A DNA stretch of 52,663 bases from JBCCXL01 sp039191605 (GTDB lineage: Bacteria > Acidobacteriota > Thermoanaerobaculia > Multivoradales > JAHZIX01): positions 1-52,663 of the forward strand of contig JBCCXL010000027.1 of the NCBI GenBank assembly GCA_039191605.1, read 5' to 3'. The notes under the pieces were generated by a model. It saw only the letters and a list, made by a program, of their open reading frames with translations. It searched no databases and was not told where the DNA came from. Of this stretch, positions 8,228-17,002 are shown one piece after another. The position numbers and the translations under genes are program-made. The stretch's first letter is position 1. Every line of letters starts with the position of its first letter.

Positions 8228-9394
8228 TCACAGAGTCCAGCTAGCAGCCAGGCTCTTCATGTCTTCTAAGTCTCTGCCCAGGATCTCAGCTCCTCGCGAG
8301 ATCGAGATTTCCCCCGTCTCTACCGCCTGGCGCACCAATGAAGGAAGCCGATCTTCCTGAAAGTCCACTGGGGAGAGGGTCTCTTTCTCTTCTCGACGCC
8401 AGGTCTCACTAGCTCCTGCCTTGAACTCTTTGAGACGTACAGCGAAAGGCTCATCTCTCTTGCCCAAACTATGCTGATACCTCTGGCGCCAGCGTTTGAA
8501 GAAATAAGGCCAGATCTGCTGGCGCAGCTCCGGATCCGGCTGACGGTCCGCCAGCCGCCGAAGCACTGTCTTATAAGAAACCCGGAACATTCGCTTGACC
8601 TTGAGAATTCGGTCTACAGGATCCAAACCGCGAGTAGCCTCCCACTCCTTGGCGAATACCTCGTCGGGCATCAGGAAATGGGCTGCGAATAGGTCTGCTT
8701 CTCGCTCACTGACCTCTTCCTCGTCACGAACTTCCCCCCCGCCGTCGTAGTCGTCACGATGAAGTAGTAGATGCCCCAACTCATGGGCGGCGGTGAAGAT
8801 CTGCCTCTCGACGGATAGATCCTGCCAAGTATTGACAACGACAGCAGGGCCTCCGAGATCTGCAGCAGAAACAGAAAGACCGAAGAACCCGTCGCTCTGG
8901 ATATCGAAGAGCAGTACTTTGATCCCTCGACTCTCCAAGAGACCACAGAGATCTCGTACCGGTTCATCCTGCCTCAGGCCTAAGCGCGAGCGAGCCCAAT
9001 GGGCAGCGGCTATGGGATCCGCTAAATCAGCCTCCGCTGCCTCGACGAGCAAAGAGCACTCGATCTGATCATCCAACCACTGCTCCAAGAGCTGAAAATC
9101 GCGTAATCGAGTAGCTACCCGGGCGATCACTTCCATTCGTGTCTTTAGCTGCTTGTGGGACCGGAACCGCAACGAGCGAAGCTCTGGCACTGGCTCCAAC
9201 AGACGGATCAGAGACACATCGAGGGCCTGAGCCAAGTCCGTCAAGGTCCTGGACTTCGGCCTGGAAGCTGCCGAGGCTTCGATCTTTCGGTAACCGGAGA
9301 GAGATAACCCTGCTCGCTCCGCAAGCTCTTTCTGAGAGTAGCCGCGAAACTTTCGAAGACGCCTCAGATTGACCGATAGTGAATGTTTGTTCAT
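8228..9394 (-). CDS. XRE/ImmA-IrrE antitoxin-protease (COG2856)
   Basis: A 388-residue fusion. Residues 5-70 form an XRE helix-turn-helix (LRRLRKFRGYSQKELAERAGLSLSGYRKIEA). About residues 150-260 form an ImmA/IrrE-type zinc metallopeptidase with HELGH (FTAAHELGHLLLH) and a downstream Glu-rich third-ligand region (SEREADLFAAHFLMP). The C-terminal 130 residues are helical and basic. XRE-COG2856 proteins act as antitoxins, and here the gene sits directly before a PIN toxin reading frame, matching the known Xre-COG2856/PIN pairing. The product probably represses its own promoter (see 9381-9481). It is intact even though the toxin frame is broken. Confidence 0.88.
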   Translation of the reverse strand: MNKHSLSVNLRRLRKFRGYSQKELAERAGLSLSGYRKIEASAASRPKSRTLTDLAQALDVSLIRLLEPVPELRSLRFRSHKQLKTRMEVIARVATRLRDFQLLEQWLDDQIECSLLVEAAEADLADPIAAAHWARSRLGLRQDEPVRDLCGLLESRGIKVLLFDIQSDGFFGLSVSAADLGGPAVVVNTWQDLSVERQIFTAAHELGHLLLHRDDYDGGGEVRDEEEVSEREADLFAAHFLMPDEVFAKEWEATRGLDPVDRILKVKRMFRVSYKTVLRRLADRQPDPELRQQIWPYFFKRWRQRYQHSLGKRDEPFAVRLKEFKAGASETWRREEKETLSPVDFQEDRLPSLVRQAVETGEISISRGAEILGRDLEDMKSLAASWTL

Positions 9395-9481
9395 TACTGG
9401 CTTGCCTTCATTTCACCCGAGTGACTATTTTAACAAGATTGAGGAAAAGAGTCACTCAGCGGCGAGACGGTGAACATTCAA
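9381..9481. promoter_or_regulatory. Candidate operator region of the XRE antitoxin
   Basis: The 105-bp gap between the antitoxin and the divergent MBL gene holds nested inverted repeats: TGAATGTT (9381-9388) with AACATTCA (9474-9481), and GAGTGACT (9420-9427) with AGTCACTC (9451-9458). The outer pair lies in short dyads of the form TGAA-n-TTCA. Such symmetry at the start of an XRE gene suggests autoregulation. Binding is inferred only. Confidence 0.45.
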
Positions 9482-9499
9482 TCAGCCTAGAATGCTTCC

Positions 9500-10531
9500 A
9501 TGGATACTCTCTCCATCTTCCCCACCGGCGACGGGCGCTCGGTGTGCGCTCTTCCCGTCGAGGCCTTTCCAGGCTTTGTCGCCAACGTCTATCTGATCCT
9601 CGGCGGCCCGGTCCCGGTGCTGGTGGACTGCGGCTCCGGCACCCCCGAGTGCCGCCAGCAAATCGAAGGGCGTTTCGAGGAGCTGCGAGACCTGATTCCC
9701 AACGCTCCGCGACTTCGAGATGTGGGGCTGGCGCTGGTCACCCACGGGCATATCGACCACTTCGGCGGTCTGCCGTGGATTCGGGAGATCACCTCGGCTC
9801 CCAGCGCCGTCCACGCATTGGATCGCCGAGTGCTCTCGAACTATGAGGAGCGGGTGGTGGTGGCCTCGAAGCACGTCGAGCTCTATCTGGAGAGCTGCGG
9901 CGTCAGTGAGGCAACCCGCCGTGGCCTGATGGAGCTCTACCTCTTCGCCAAGGGGCGCTACCGGTCGACGCCGGTGGACCTCGAGATCGTGCCCGGGGAG
10001 GCGACGGGGGAGCTGGCGGAGCTCGCCGGCCCCTGCGAGGCGCTCCACGTTCCGGGGCATTGCCCGGGGCAGGTCGCCCTACGCTTTGGCTCCGTGCTGC
10101 TCACGGCGGACCACGTGCTCTCCCGCACCACCCCCAATCAGGCCCCGGAGACGATCACTCAATGGACTGGGTTGGGGCATTACTTTCTCGCCCTCGACGA
10201 GATCGCGGCCTTCGCCACCGATCGGGAAATTCAAATCGGCCTCGGCGGGCACGAAGACGCGATGGAGGATGTCGTTTCCCGGGTGCAGAAGATTCGCTCC
10301 CTCCACCAGCGGCGCCTGCAGCGAGTCTTGGACATCGCCGACGAGCCCCGCTCGGTGCGCGAGATCAGCCAGCGCCTCTTCGGGCCCCGCCGCTCCTACC
10401 ACGTGCTCCTCGCCCTCTGCGAGACCGGAGCCCACGTCGAATATCTCTACCAGCGCGGCGATCTCTCGGTGAGCAATCTGGACGAGGTGGAAAAGCAGCA
10501 CAATCCGGTGCTGCGCTATCGCAGGACCTGA
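9500..10531 (+). CDS. MBL-fold metallo-hydrolase
   Basis: A 343-residue metallo-beta-lactamase-fold enzyme. The metal motif HxHxDH is present as THGHIDHFGG near residue 80. Later ligands are seen in VPGHCPGQ (about residue 190) and LTADHVLS (about residue 207), and a final His in GLGGHEDAM. The last 100 residues form a winged-helix-like tail typical of the LACTB2 or glyoxalase-II-like subgroup. Such enzymes hydrolyse thioesters, lactones or phosphodiesters. The substrate is not evident. It is divergent from the XRE antitoxin gene and stands alone. No strong ribosome-binding site precedes the ATG. Confidence 0.9.
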   Translation: MDTLSIFPTGDGRSVCALPVEAFPGFVANVYLILGGPVPVLVDCGSGTPECRQQIEGRFEELRDLIPNAPRLRDVGLALVTHGHIDHFGGLPWIREITSAPSAVHALDRRVLSNYEERVVVASKHVELYLESCGVSEATRRGLMELYLFAKGRYRSTPVDLEIVPGEATGELAELAGPCEALHVPGHCPGQVALRFGSVLLTADHVLSRTTPNQAPETITQWTGLGHYFLALDEIAAFATDREIQIGLGGHEDAMEDVVSRVQKIRSLHQRRLQRVLDIADEPRSVREISQRLFGPRRSYHVLLALCETGAHVEYLYQRGDLSVSNLDEVEKQHNPVLRYRRT

Positions 10532-10656
10532 GCCAAGGTCGCGGTCTCACCGCAAGAGAGTCACCGCAAGAGAATCTCTGCGCGGCTCCACTCCCAAGAC
10601 CAGCCCGGCCTGAAGCTCACCACATCTCGGCGCCCAGCCTAGGCCGGCCGCGGTCA

Positions 10657-11301
10657 TCAGTCGGCGCCGAGGAGACCCCGACGCGCCAGAGCCTCTTCTA
10701 GCTGGTGGCTGTCGCGAAAGAGGATCGTCTCCATCCCCAGAGCGCTAGCGGCTTCACAGTTGATCTCGCGATCATCGATGAAGAGGCAGGCCTGCGGGGC
10801 TACCCCCAGCGCCCGAGTCGCTCCGAGGTAGGCCCTCGGGTCGGGTTTGCGCAATCCGGTATCGCAGGAGACGAAGCTCCAACGAAGGTAGCGCGACAGC
10901 AGCAGCTGATCTTCGATCTGGTGGTACCACGGAGGAAAGTTAGACAGCGCGTAGATCGGGAAGCGCTGAGCCAGCCGAGGCAGCAGCAGGTCCATCCCCG
11001 AAACCCACTCCACCGTCCCCACCATCGCCCGCTTGAGGGCCGCACCATCGATCTTGCGCCGATCGAGGAAGAAGCGCGAGTAATACTCCTGCTCCTCGAT
11101 CTCGCCGAGCTCGAAGAGAATCCAGGCCTCGATATCCTTCAGCTCTTGAAGCTTCTCCAGCGGCAGACCGAAATGCTCCATCTGCCGCTGAGGGTAGGGC
11201 TCGATCACCACCGTGCCCAGGATGTCCAGGAGCACGGTAGTTATCGAGGCCTCGGTACCTACTCTGGCGTCACCTACTTTGGCCTCGGAGCCCCGACTCA
11301 C
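10657..11301 (-). CDS. HAD-superfamily protein with altered motif I
   Basis: A 214-residue HAD-like hydrolase starting at GTG 11301, which overlaps the stop of the upstream gene by 4 bp. Motif I is LLDILGT: Asp26 is present, but the usual second Asp (DxD) is Leu28, as in the DLGNV/DxLGT branch of the superfamily. Motif II Ser (ALSNFPPW), motif III Lys (RKPDPRAY) and motif IV (FIDDREINC) are all there. The helical cap is at about residues 40-110. The missing second Asp weakens a simple phosphatase assignment; another HAD chemistry or a weak phosphatase is possible. It is the last gene of the nfeD-floA operon. Confidence 0.85.
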   Translation of the reverse strand: MSRGSEAKVGDARVGTEASITTVLLDILGTVVIEPYPQRQMEHFGLPLEKLQELKDIEAWILFELGEIEEQEYYSRFFLDRRKIDGAALKRAMVGTVEWVSGMDLLLPRLAQRFPIYALSNFPPWYHQIEDQLLLSRYLRWSFVSCDTGLRKPDPRAYLGATRALGVAPQACLFIDDREINCEAASALGMETILFRDSHQLEEALARRGLLGAD

Positions 11302-12029
11302 GGATCCCCGGGCCGCCGCGATTTGCGGAAGGCGGCGAGTCCCGGAGGCGGCGAGAGTATCTCCGCCAGGAGCACCGCCCGGGCGACCCCATTCGGCCCG
11401 GTCTGAAGGTCCCGGCGCACCGCCTCGACGACAGATCGCGACTTTCCGGCACGCTTCCGAGCTGCGCTTCCCCTCGAAGCGTAGGGCTTGCTGCGGGCCC
11501 GCCGCCAGGGGCTGGCGCTCTCTACCCGCGATGAGCTGGGCATCGCCGCGATCTGACCGGCATCATCCTCCTGGATCAGAGGCCCGACGGCCCCCAAGCC
11601 CTGCGCGGCGGACGCCATGGACGAAGCCGCCGGCCGGCTGCGTACCGGCGGAGAGGGCGGAGGTGGTGGAGTGGGTCTCGCAGCGGACCTCCGAACCTGC
11701 TCTTGAGTTGCGCTGCGAGCGGAAACCGGGCGAGGGATCGGAGGCGGAGAGGGTATCGCTGGCGGAGAGGAGGTCGGAGCGGAAGCGGAGCGGGCCGTCG
11801 GCGCCTCTTGTTGCCTTCCCCACTCGGCCTCCCGAACCTCTTCTGCATCCATCCCTGCCGCCTTCGACAGCTCCTCCAGCAGCTCCTTGGTGGAAAAGGC
11901 CTTCCCACCGGCCGACTCTTCGTGGGGCGTCGCCTCCGGCTCTCGCGCTCGTTTGACCAGCGAGAAGATGGATCGCACCACCCAGCTGAGAAAGACGAGT
12001 AGAAAGATCAGCAGCTCGAATTCAGCCAT
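11298..12029 (-). CDS. Single-pass membrane protein with Pro-rich linker, floA operon
   Basis: A 243-residue protein of unknown function. An N-terminal membrane helix (about residues 5-25, ELLIFLLVFLSWVVRSIF) is followed by a short helical part (STKELLEELSKAAGMD), a long Pro/Ser/Ala-rich linker (about 75-130) and a basic C-terminal domain with EAVRRDLQTGPNGVARAVLLAEIL. I start it at ATG 12029: AAGGAG lies 5 bases upstream and overlaps the stop codon of floA, so translation is probably coupled. Position next to the flotillin suggests a membrane-microdomain partner. I do not recognise the family. Confidence 0.75.
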   Translation of the reverse strand: MAEFELLIFLLVFLSWVVRSIFSLVKRAREPEATPHEESAGGKAFSTKELLEELSKAAGMDAEEVREAEWGRQQEAPTARSASAPTSSPPAIPSPPPIPRPVSARSATQEQVRRSAARPTPPPPPSPPVRSRPAASSMASAAQGLGAVGPLIQEDDAGQIAAMPSSSRVESASPWRRARSKPYASRGSAARKRAGKSRSVVEAVRRDLQTGPNGVARAVLLAEILSPPPGLAAFRKSRRPGDP

Positions 12030-12038
12030 CACGGCTCC

Positions 12039-13022
12039 TTAGGAGTTGCTCTCGTCGTCCTGGGACCGGGTCTCCGGCTGCGCGATGGACTCGCGCATGC
12101 TGGTGTCCGCCTCGATGTTCTGGAGACGGTAGTAGTCCATCACGCCGAGGTTGCCGGCGCGGAAGGCTTCCGCGATGGCCTGAGGCACCTGGGCCTCCGC
12201 CTCGATGAGGCGCGCCCGCATCTCCTGGGTGCGCGCCCGCATCTCCTGCTCCTGGGCCACCGCCATGGCGCGGCGAGACTCGGCGCGGGCCTGGGCCACC
12301 TGCTTGTCGGCCTCCGCCTGATCGATCTGCAGCTTCGCGCCGACGTTGGCGCCGACGTCCACGTCGGCGATATCGATGGACAGAATCTCGAAGGCGGTGC
12401 CGGAATCGAGGCCCTTCTCCAGCACTCGGCGAGAGATCATGTCCGGATTCTCCAGCACCTGCTCGTAGGTATCGGCAGAACCGATGGTGGTAACGATGCC
12501 CTCACCGACTCGGGCGATGATGGTCTCCTCGCCGGCGCCGCCCACCAGGCGATCGATATTGGCGCGCACCGTCACTCGCGAAATCGCCTTGAGCTGAATG
12601 CCGTCCTTCGCCACCGCCGCCACCACCGGCGTGGTGATGACCTTCGGGTTGACGCTCATCTTCACCGCTTCGAGCACGTTACGACCCGCCAGATCGATAG
12701 CCGCGGCGCGCTGGAAGGAGAGCTTGATGCCCGCCTTGTCGGCGCTGATCAACGCGTTCACCACGTTGAAGACGTTGCCTCCCGCGAGGAAGTGGGATTC
12801 CAGCTGTTCGGTGCTGAGATCGAGCCCCGCCTTCACCGCGGAGATCCGAGGCTCTACCACGTGATTCGGCGGAACCCGGCGGAAGCGCATGCCGATGAGG
12901 TTGAAAAGACTGACGTAGGCTCCACTGGAGAACGCCGCGATGAAGAGACGCAGCGGAATGAGCCAGAAGAAAATGATCAGGAAGGCGAAGACGGCAAAGG
13001 CCAGTAGCAGAATTTGTTCCAT
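12039..13022 (-). CDS. floA: Flotillin-like protein FloA (YqfA family)
   Basis: A 327-residue SPFH-type protein. An N-terminal hydrophobic hairpin (residues 1-40) is followed by family-typical blocks: NLIGMRFRRVPP, AVKAGLDLSTEQLESHFLAGGNV, LISADKAGI, RVTVRANIDRLVGGAGEETIIARVGEGIV, and LSIDIADVDVGANVGAKLQIDQAEADKQVAQARAE, the last starting an Ala/Glu-rich coiled coil. Each of these closely matches Bacillus YqfA/FloA as I know it. Flotillins organise membrane microdomains, and in Bacillus yqfA sits with the NfeD gene yqeZ, as here. AAGGAG precedes the ATG by about 9 bases. The acidic/Ser tail is short. Confidence 0.95.
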   Translation of the reverse strand: MEQILLLAFAVFAFLIIFFWLIPLRLFIAAFSSGAYVSLFNLIGMRFRRVPPNHVVEPRISAVKAGLDLSTEQLESHFLAGGNVFNVVNALISADKAGIKLSFQRAAAIDLAGRNVLEAVKMSVNPKVITTPVVAAVAKDGIQLKAISRVTVRANIDRLVGGAGEETIIARVGEGIVTTIGSADTYEQVLENPDMISRRVLEKGLDSGTAFEILSIDIADVDVGANVGAKLQIDQAEADKQVAQARAESRRAMAVAQEQEMRARTQEMRARLIEAEAQVPQAIAEAFRAGNLGVMDYYRLQNIEADTSMRESIAQPETRSQDDESNS

Positions 13023-13441
13023 GAGGATCAGCTCCTTGAAGCTTCGTCGCCGCCGAGGAGGAAACCGCGGCCTGCGGGCATTGAGGTCCTTCGGTACGTA
13101 AGCTTAGTGGGGTCGATGAACGGATCTTGAGGTAGAGAGGTCCGTAGGCTATAGGCAGGGCAGTCGAGGGTTTGGGCTGCGGCGCCTAGAAGACCGACAA
13201 GAGGAATCAAGCTGCCCGGACTCTCCAGAGGTGCATTCCGGGCCCCTTCGGGGGCTCGAAGGACGAATCGAGGAGCGAGCCAAGGCATGGATTGACGAGT
13301 GGATTGAGGGCAAGCGAAGCGAGGGATCACCTTTCCTTCGGCGACTGAGTGGAGCGTCAGCAAGCTGCAGAGCCGGACGACGGTAGCTTTTCTGGCAGGC
13401 TCTACCGGGTCGAGGACCTTCCCCACGCCAGCGGAATCGGC
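13023..13441. other. Non-coding or undetermined gap inside the nfeD-floA operon
   Basis: 419 bases between the short nfeD gene and floA. A 132-codon frame on the minus strand (13426-13028) has no recognisable domain, no ribosome-binding site and composition unlike its neighbours, so I do not call it. A GC-rich hairpin lies around 13228-13250. An internal promoter for floA could be here, but I see no clear -35/-10 pair. Confidence 0.5.
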
Positions 13442-13963
13442 CTAGGCAGCTCCGGCCCCCTCCTCCCCTTCGCTTTCTTCGCTCGCCGCCTCTTCCGCTG
13501 CGGCTTCTTCTACGACGATCCGGCTGGACTCCACCTCGATGACCTGCACCGGGGTCCCGGCATCTAGGAATTCACCCGCGGTGATCACGTCGACTCGCTC
13601 GCCATCCACCGTCGCCAGCCCGGAGGGCCTGAGGTCCGTTGCCGCGACTCCCCGACGGTGCAGCCAGCGCTCCACTAAATCCTCTTCCTGGCTGGTCCAT
13701 TGATCGCCGGAATCCTTCAGCACCATGTGCTTGCCGGCGCGACTGGACATGAAGACCTTTAGCGCTATGGCAGAGAACAGCAGGCTCGCCGCCACCGCTC
13801 CACCACCCCAGAGGGAGCCCATTTCGAAGGCGAGATAGCAACCATAAAGCACTGCTCCGAAGCCCAGAACCCCGAGGATGCCTCCCGGCAGGAAGAGCTC
13901 CAAGAAGAGCAGGAAATAGCCCAGAGCGAGGGCGAGGATCAGGGTGAGGGTTCCGTCTGGCAT
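13442..13963 (-). CDS. Short NfeD-like membrane protein
   Basis: A 173-residue protein with two or three membrane helices in residues 1-70 (LTLILALALGYFLLFLELFLPG, then ILGVLGFGAVLYGCYLAF and AAVAASLLFSAIALKVF). The GILGVLG turn between helices is seen in NfeD proteins. The C-terminal half is an OB-fold-like NfeD domain: GVAATDLRPSGLATVDGERVDVITAGEFLDAGTPVQVIEVES. It ends in an acidic Ala/Glu tail. It lies between the long NfeD protease and floA on the same strand and probably helps assemble FloA domains. Two tandem NfeD-domain proteins beside one flotillin are common. Confidence 0.88.
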   Translation of the reverse strand: MPDGTLTLILALALGYFLLFLELFLPGGILGVLGFGAVLYGCYLAFEMGSLWGGGAVAASLLFSAIALKVFMSSRAGKHMVLKDSGDQWTSQEEDLVERWLHRRGVAATDLRPSGLATVDGERVDVITAGEFLDAGTPVQVIEVESSRIVVEEAAAEEAASEESEGEEGAGAA

Positions 13964-14077
13964 GGTTTGGTGTGCTTCGCTGGAAGAGTGGCTTGAAAAA
14001 GGCTCAGAGATCGGGCTTAGAGAGAGGGGACGGAAGAAAGATTCGAATTCTACGGATCCTGGTCCGTCAGGACCGGC

Positions 14078-15835
14078 TTAGGATTCCCCCTCGGCGAGGG
14101 CGACCACCGCCCGGCCGCCGCGGATCTCCAGCACCCGCACCGGGCTTCCCTTCTCGATGAAGCCCCCTTCGGTCTCGACCTCGACTCGCAAGGAGCCGAA
14201 GCGCGCTCGGCCAGCGGGACGCAGCGGAGTGATCGCCTCGCCCAGGCTTCCCAACGCCGGCGCTTCCTTCAGCGACTCCTCCTCCGTCACGCCGGCCCCG
14301 GAATCCAGAGCCGAGGACAGCACTAGATGGCCGCCGAAGCCACGGCTGGCGCCGCGGGGCAGCAGCCACAGCAGCAGGCCGATGCCGGCGAAGCCCACCA
14401 AAGTCGAGAGCAGAACCCGCTGGGTCGACTGGGTCAGGGTGTCGACCGTAAAGGGGTTGTCGAAGGAGATACTGCCGAAATCTCCGGCGATCGCCAGCAG
14501 GATGGCGCTGGCGAGGATCGCCGTCACCCCGAGCAGGCCGGCGATGCCGAAGCCCGGCAGCACAAAGAGCTCCACCGCCAGCAGCACAATGCCTATGACG
14601 AAGAGACTGACCTCCTCCCAGCCGGCCAGGTTCACCACGTGGTGAGAGAAGAAGAGAACCAAGAAGCAGGTCAGCGCCCCGGCGCCGAAGACGCCGAAGC
14701 CCGGAGTTTGGTATTCCAGGTAGCCGAGAATCAGCATCGCCGTGAACAGCAGGCTAGCCACCGACGGACTGGTGAGAAACGCCGCTAGCTCCTCCGCCCA
14801 GGAAGACTCCAGGTTCACCACCCGCGCCCCGGGATACCCCAGCTCGGCGAGCACCTCCTCGAGGCTATCGGCTTCGAAATCGGCGATGCCCGTCTCCACC
14901 GCCTTGGAGGAAGTCAGGGTCAGCAGCTTTCCTTCCTCGGAAATGCCTTCTACCACCAGGTCCTGGTCCACCATGGCGGCGGCGATATCGCCGTTGCGGC
15001 CCTTGGTCTCGGCGGTGCTGCGCATCTCCTCGCGGAAGAACGAGACGTACTTCTCTCCCACCGCCTGGGGCGGGCCGTTGTTGGCCTGAGGCAGCACCGG
15101 GGCAGCGGCGCCGATGGTTCCCCCGGGGGCGATGGCAATATGGTCGCAGGCCAGCGAGATCATCGCCCCGGCGCTGATCGCGCGCTTGTCGATGAATACC
15201 GCCGTGGGCAGCCCGGAAGCGAGCAGATCATCCCGGATCGTCAGCGCCGAATCCGCCGCTCCGCCGAGGGTGTTGAGGTGCAGCAGGGCTAGCTCCGCCC
15301 CTTCTTCCTCCGCATCCTCTACCAGGCGGCGAATAAAAGCCGCCGAGACCTTGTTGATCTCCGCGTCCACTCGCGCCACCACGACCGTTGCCCCGGAGGT
15401 GGCAGAGTCTTCGAGTACGTCTTCAGACAGGTCTTCGGACAGATCTTCGGCCGAGCCTTCGGTTGAGTCCGCGTTGACCGCCTCCGAGCTAGCCTCCTGG
15501 GCGGCAGCTTCTTCTTGCCCGAGACTCGCCGGCGCTGGGGTCAGGGTCGAAAAGGTCGCCGCGAGAACGATTCCTGCCAGCACCAAAGCTTGAAGCCGAC
15601 GCTGCGGCCTTGATCCCGACAGCCTCGAGCTCGGCGGTCCTAAACCCGACGGTCCTGACCCCGACGGTCTAGACCCCGACGGTCTAGACCCGAGCAGCGG
15701 CCCAGGGCGGCGACAACCCCCTGCACCGATAGACCAACTCCCCCTGCGCGCCGCCTTCGCGTCCTGAGATAGGCCCAAGGCGGAGCGGAGCGGGGAGAGA
15801 AAAGAGCGAGAAATTTGACTCATAGTGAAAATCAT
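14078..15835 (-). CDS. Long NfeD: membrane-bound ClpP-class serine protease
   Basis: A 585-residue membrane protease of the NfeD1b/YqeZ type. The N-terminal 100 residues are Ser/Pro/Gly-rich, from a short direct repeat in the DNA (15635-15700), and contain a signal or anchor helix. The ClpP-like domain covers about residues 150-345, with HLNTLGG and the Ser nucleophile in RAISAGAMISLACD. Four or five membrane helices follow (about 355-485), then the OB-fold NfeD domain (ARFGSLRVEVETEGGFIEKGSPVRVLEIRGGRAVV). Members cleave stomatin/flotillin-type proteins or control membrane quality. It is the first gene of the nfeD-floA operon. Starts at 15835 or 15823 are both possible; neither has a good ribosome-binding site. 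Confidence 0.9.
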   Translation of the reverse strand: MIFTMSQISRSFLSPLRSALGLSQDAKAARRGSWSIGAGGCRRPGPLLGSRPSGSRPSGSGPSGLGPPSSRLSGSRPQRRLQALVLAGIVLAATFSTLTPAPASLGQEEAAAQEASSEAVNADSTEGSAEDLSEDLSEDVLEDSATSGATVVVARVDAEINKVSAAFIRRLVEDAEEEGAELALLHLNTLGGAADSALTIRDDLLASGLPTAVFIDKRAISAGAMISLACDHIAIAPGGTIGAAAPVLPQANNGPPQAVGEKYVSFFREEMRSTAETKGRNGDIAAAMVDQDLVVEGISEEGKLLTLTSSKAVETGIADFEADSLEEVLAELGYPGARVVNLESSWAEELAAFLTSPSVASLLFTAMLILGYLEYQTPGFGVFGAGALTCFLVLFFSHHVVNLAGWEEVSLFVIGIVLLAVELFVLPGFGIAGLLGVTAILASAILLAIAGDFGSISFDNPFTVDTLTQSTQRVLLSTLVGFAGIGLLLWLLPRGASRGFGGHLVLSSALDSGAGVTEEESLKEAPALGSLGEAITPLRPAGRARFGSLRVEVETEGGFIEKGSPVRVLEIRGGRAVVALAEGES

Positions 15836-16144
15836 ATCGTGAACGGCACGTAGAGAGATTTAACGGGTCTGCGAAAGGCACTGCAAAAGGCACCGTGGAA
15901 CGGGTCGCCGAGAACCTTCTCAGCGGACGGATCGAGTCGAGACCTTTCCGCCAAGAAAGCCACCCTTCAGGAATTCGTCCACCGAAGAATGACAGATGTT
16001 TCCCCCAAGCCCCTCCCCCAATAGAGGGCTTTTCAGCACTGCGTTACACTCTGATTCGTTAGGTGGCTCAACTCCCGCACTCTCTCTCCAAGGCCTACCA
16101 CCTCTCACCAAAACTAGGATTGAACGCTTTTCCTTAACCTCCCA
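15836..16144. other. Divergent intergenic region
   Basis: 309 bases between the nfeD operon (minus) and the diiron oxygenase cluster (plus); it must hold the promoters of both. I see no convincing -35/-10 pair, dyad or repeat in it. Confidence 0.5.
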
Positions 16145-17002
16145 ATGAAATTCTACAAAGTCCTTCCTAGCCTCAACAAAAAGCGCCATATGCACATCTG
16201 GCACACCGCGCTCCGCTCCCAATGGAGCGCTGCCGACGTGGATTGGTACAAGCCCCATCGCATCACCAGCCGGCGCTTCAAAGATCAGCTGGCGAGAGCC
16301 TTAACCCCGGTCCTGATGGGCGAACAGGCCGCCCTCTACTCGGTCTCCGGCCTGATTCCCATTCTGGGACAAAAATTCGAGGTGGAAAGTCAGTTCTACC
16401 TCACCACCTGGGCGGTGGACGAAGCCCGCCACACCGAGCTCTTCACCCGCTTCTACGAGCGCATCGACCGCGAGCCGATGTCCATTCGCCGCTTCCCCGC
16501 CGGCTATCTGTTCCAGAGCAGCATCGTTTCTAAAGATCCCGCGGAGTGGCTCTCCGGAGTGCTGGTGAGCGAGGTCCTCGCCCAGCTGGTGATGGAGGAG
16601 CTCAAGCGCATCGACATGGATCCGGTGCTCTCCGACATCGCCGACGGCATCCTCGAAGACGAGGCCCGTCACCTCGGCTTCAACCACATCTATCTGGAAG
16701 ACCGCTTCGCCGCCCTCTACGGTCAGGACGATGCCCAGGAAGAAGCGGAGAGCTATGCCCAACACCTGAGGCAGCACCTGGGCGGCGTGCTGGCGGGAGT
16801 CTCACCGATCCTCGACGCCCTGGATCAGGAGCTCTCCGATATCGGTATCGATCGCTACGAGCTGCTCCACAACCTCAGCGAGAAGAGCAAGAAGAGGCCG
16901 AACCGCAGCATCAAAGCGGGACAGCGAGTCGCCGAGCGGAGACAGGTGGCCAGTCAGCTGGCGCACGCCGAGGCCGTCGGTAGCGCTAGTATCGACGGAT
17001 GA
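16145..17002 (+). CDS. Ferritin-like diiron oxygenase (AurF/R2-like)
   Basis: A 285-residue helical protein with a complete carboxylate-bridged diiron set: Glu60 (MGEQ), Glu93 and His96 (DEARH), Glu143 (VSEVL) and Glu173 and His176 (EDEARHLGF). The doubled E-x2-H pattern is that of ferritin-like oxygenases and desaturases. The last 45 residues are basic and probably disordered. It overlaps the acyl-AMP ligase gene by 4 bp (ATGA) and heads a cluster with a free acyl carrier protein and an acyltransferase. I infer that it oxidises, hydroxylates or desaturates an acyl chain held on the carrier. An aldehyde- or amine-oxidising role is also possible. No exact family is assigned. Confidence 0.82.
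   Translation: MKFYKVLPSLNKKRHMHIWHTALRSQWSAADVDWYKPHRITSRRFKDQLARALTPVLMGEQAALYSVSGLIPILGQKFEVESQFYLTTWAVDEARHTELFTRFYERIDREPMSIRRFPAGYLFQSSIVSKDPAEWLSGVLVSEVLAQLVMEELKRIDMDPVLSDIADGILEDEARHLGFNHIYLEDRFAALYGQDDAQEEAESYAQHLRQHLGGVLAGVSPILDALDQELSDIGIDRYELLHNLSEKSKKRPNRSIKAGQRVAERRQVASQLAHAEAVGSASIDG

Noticed and set aside
13028..13426. 132-codon minus-strand frame between the short nfeD gene and floA
   Set aside because: No recognisable domain, no ribosome-binding site and no hydrophobic pattern; probably chance in GC-rich DNA.
15635..15700. Short direct repeat in the N-terminus of the long NfeD gene as a mobile or regulatory element
   Set aside because: It lies in frame in the coding region and yields a Ser/Pro/Gly-rich linker; nothing suggests mobility.
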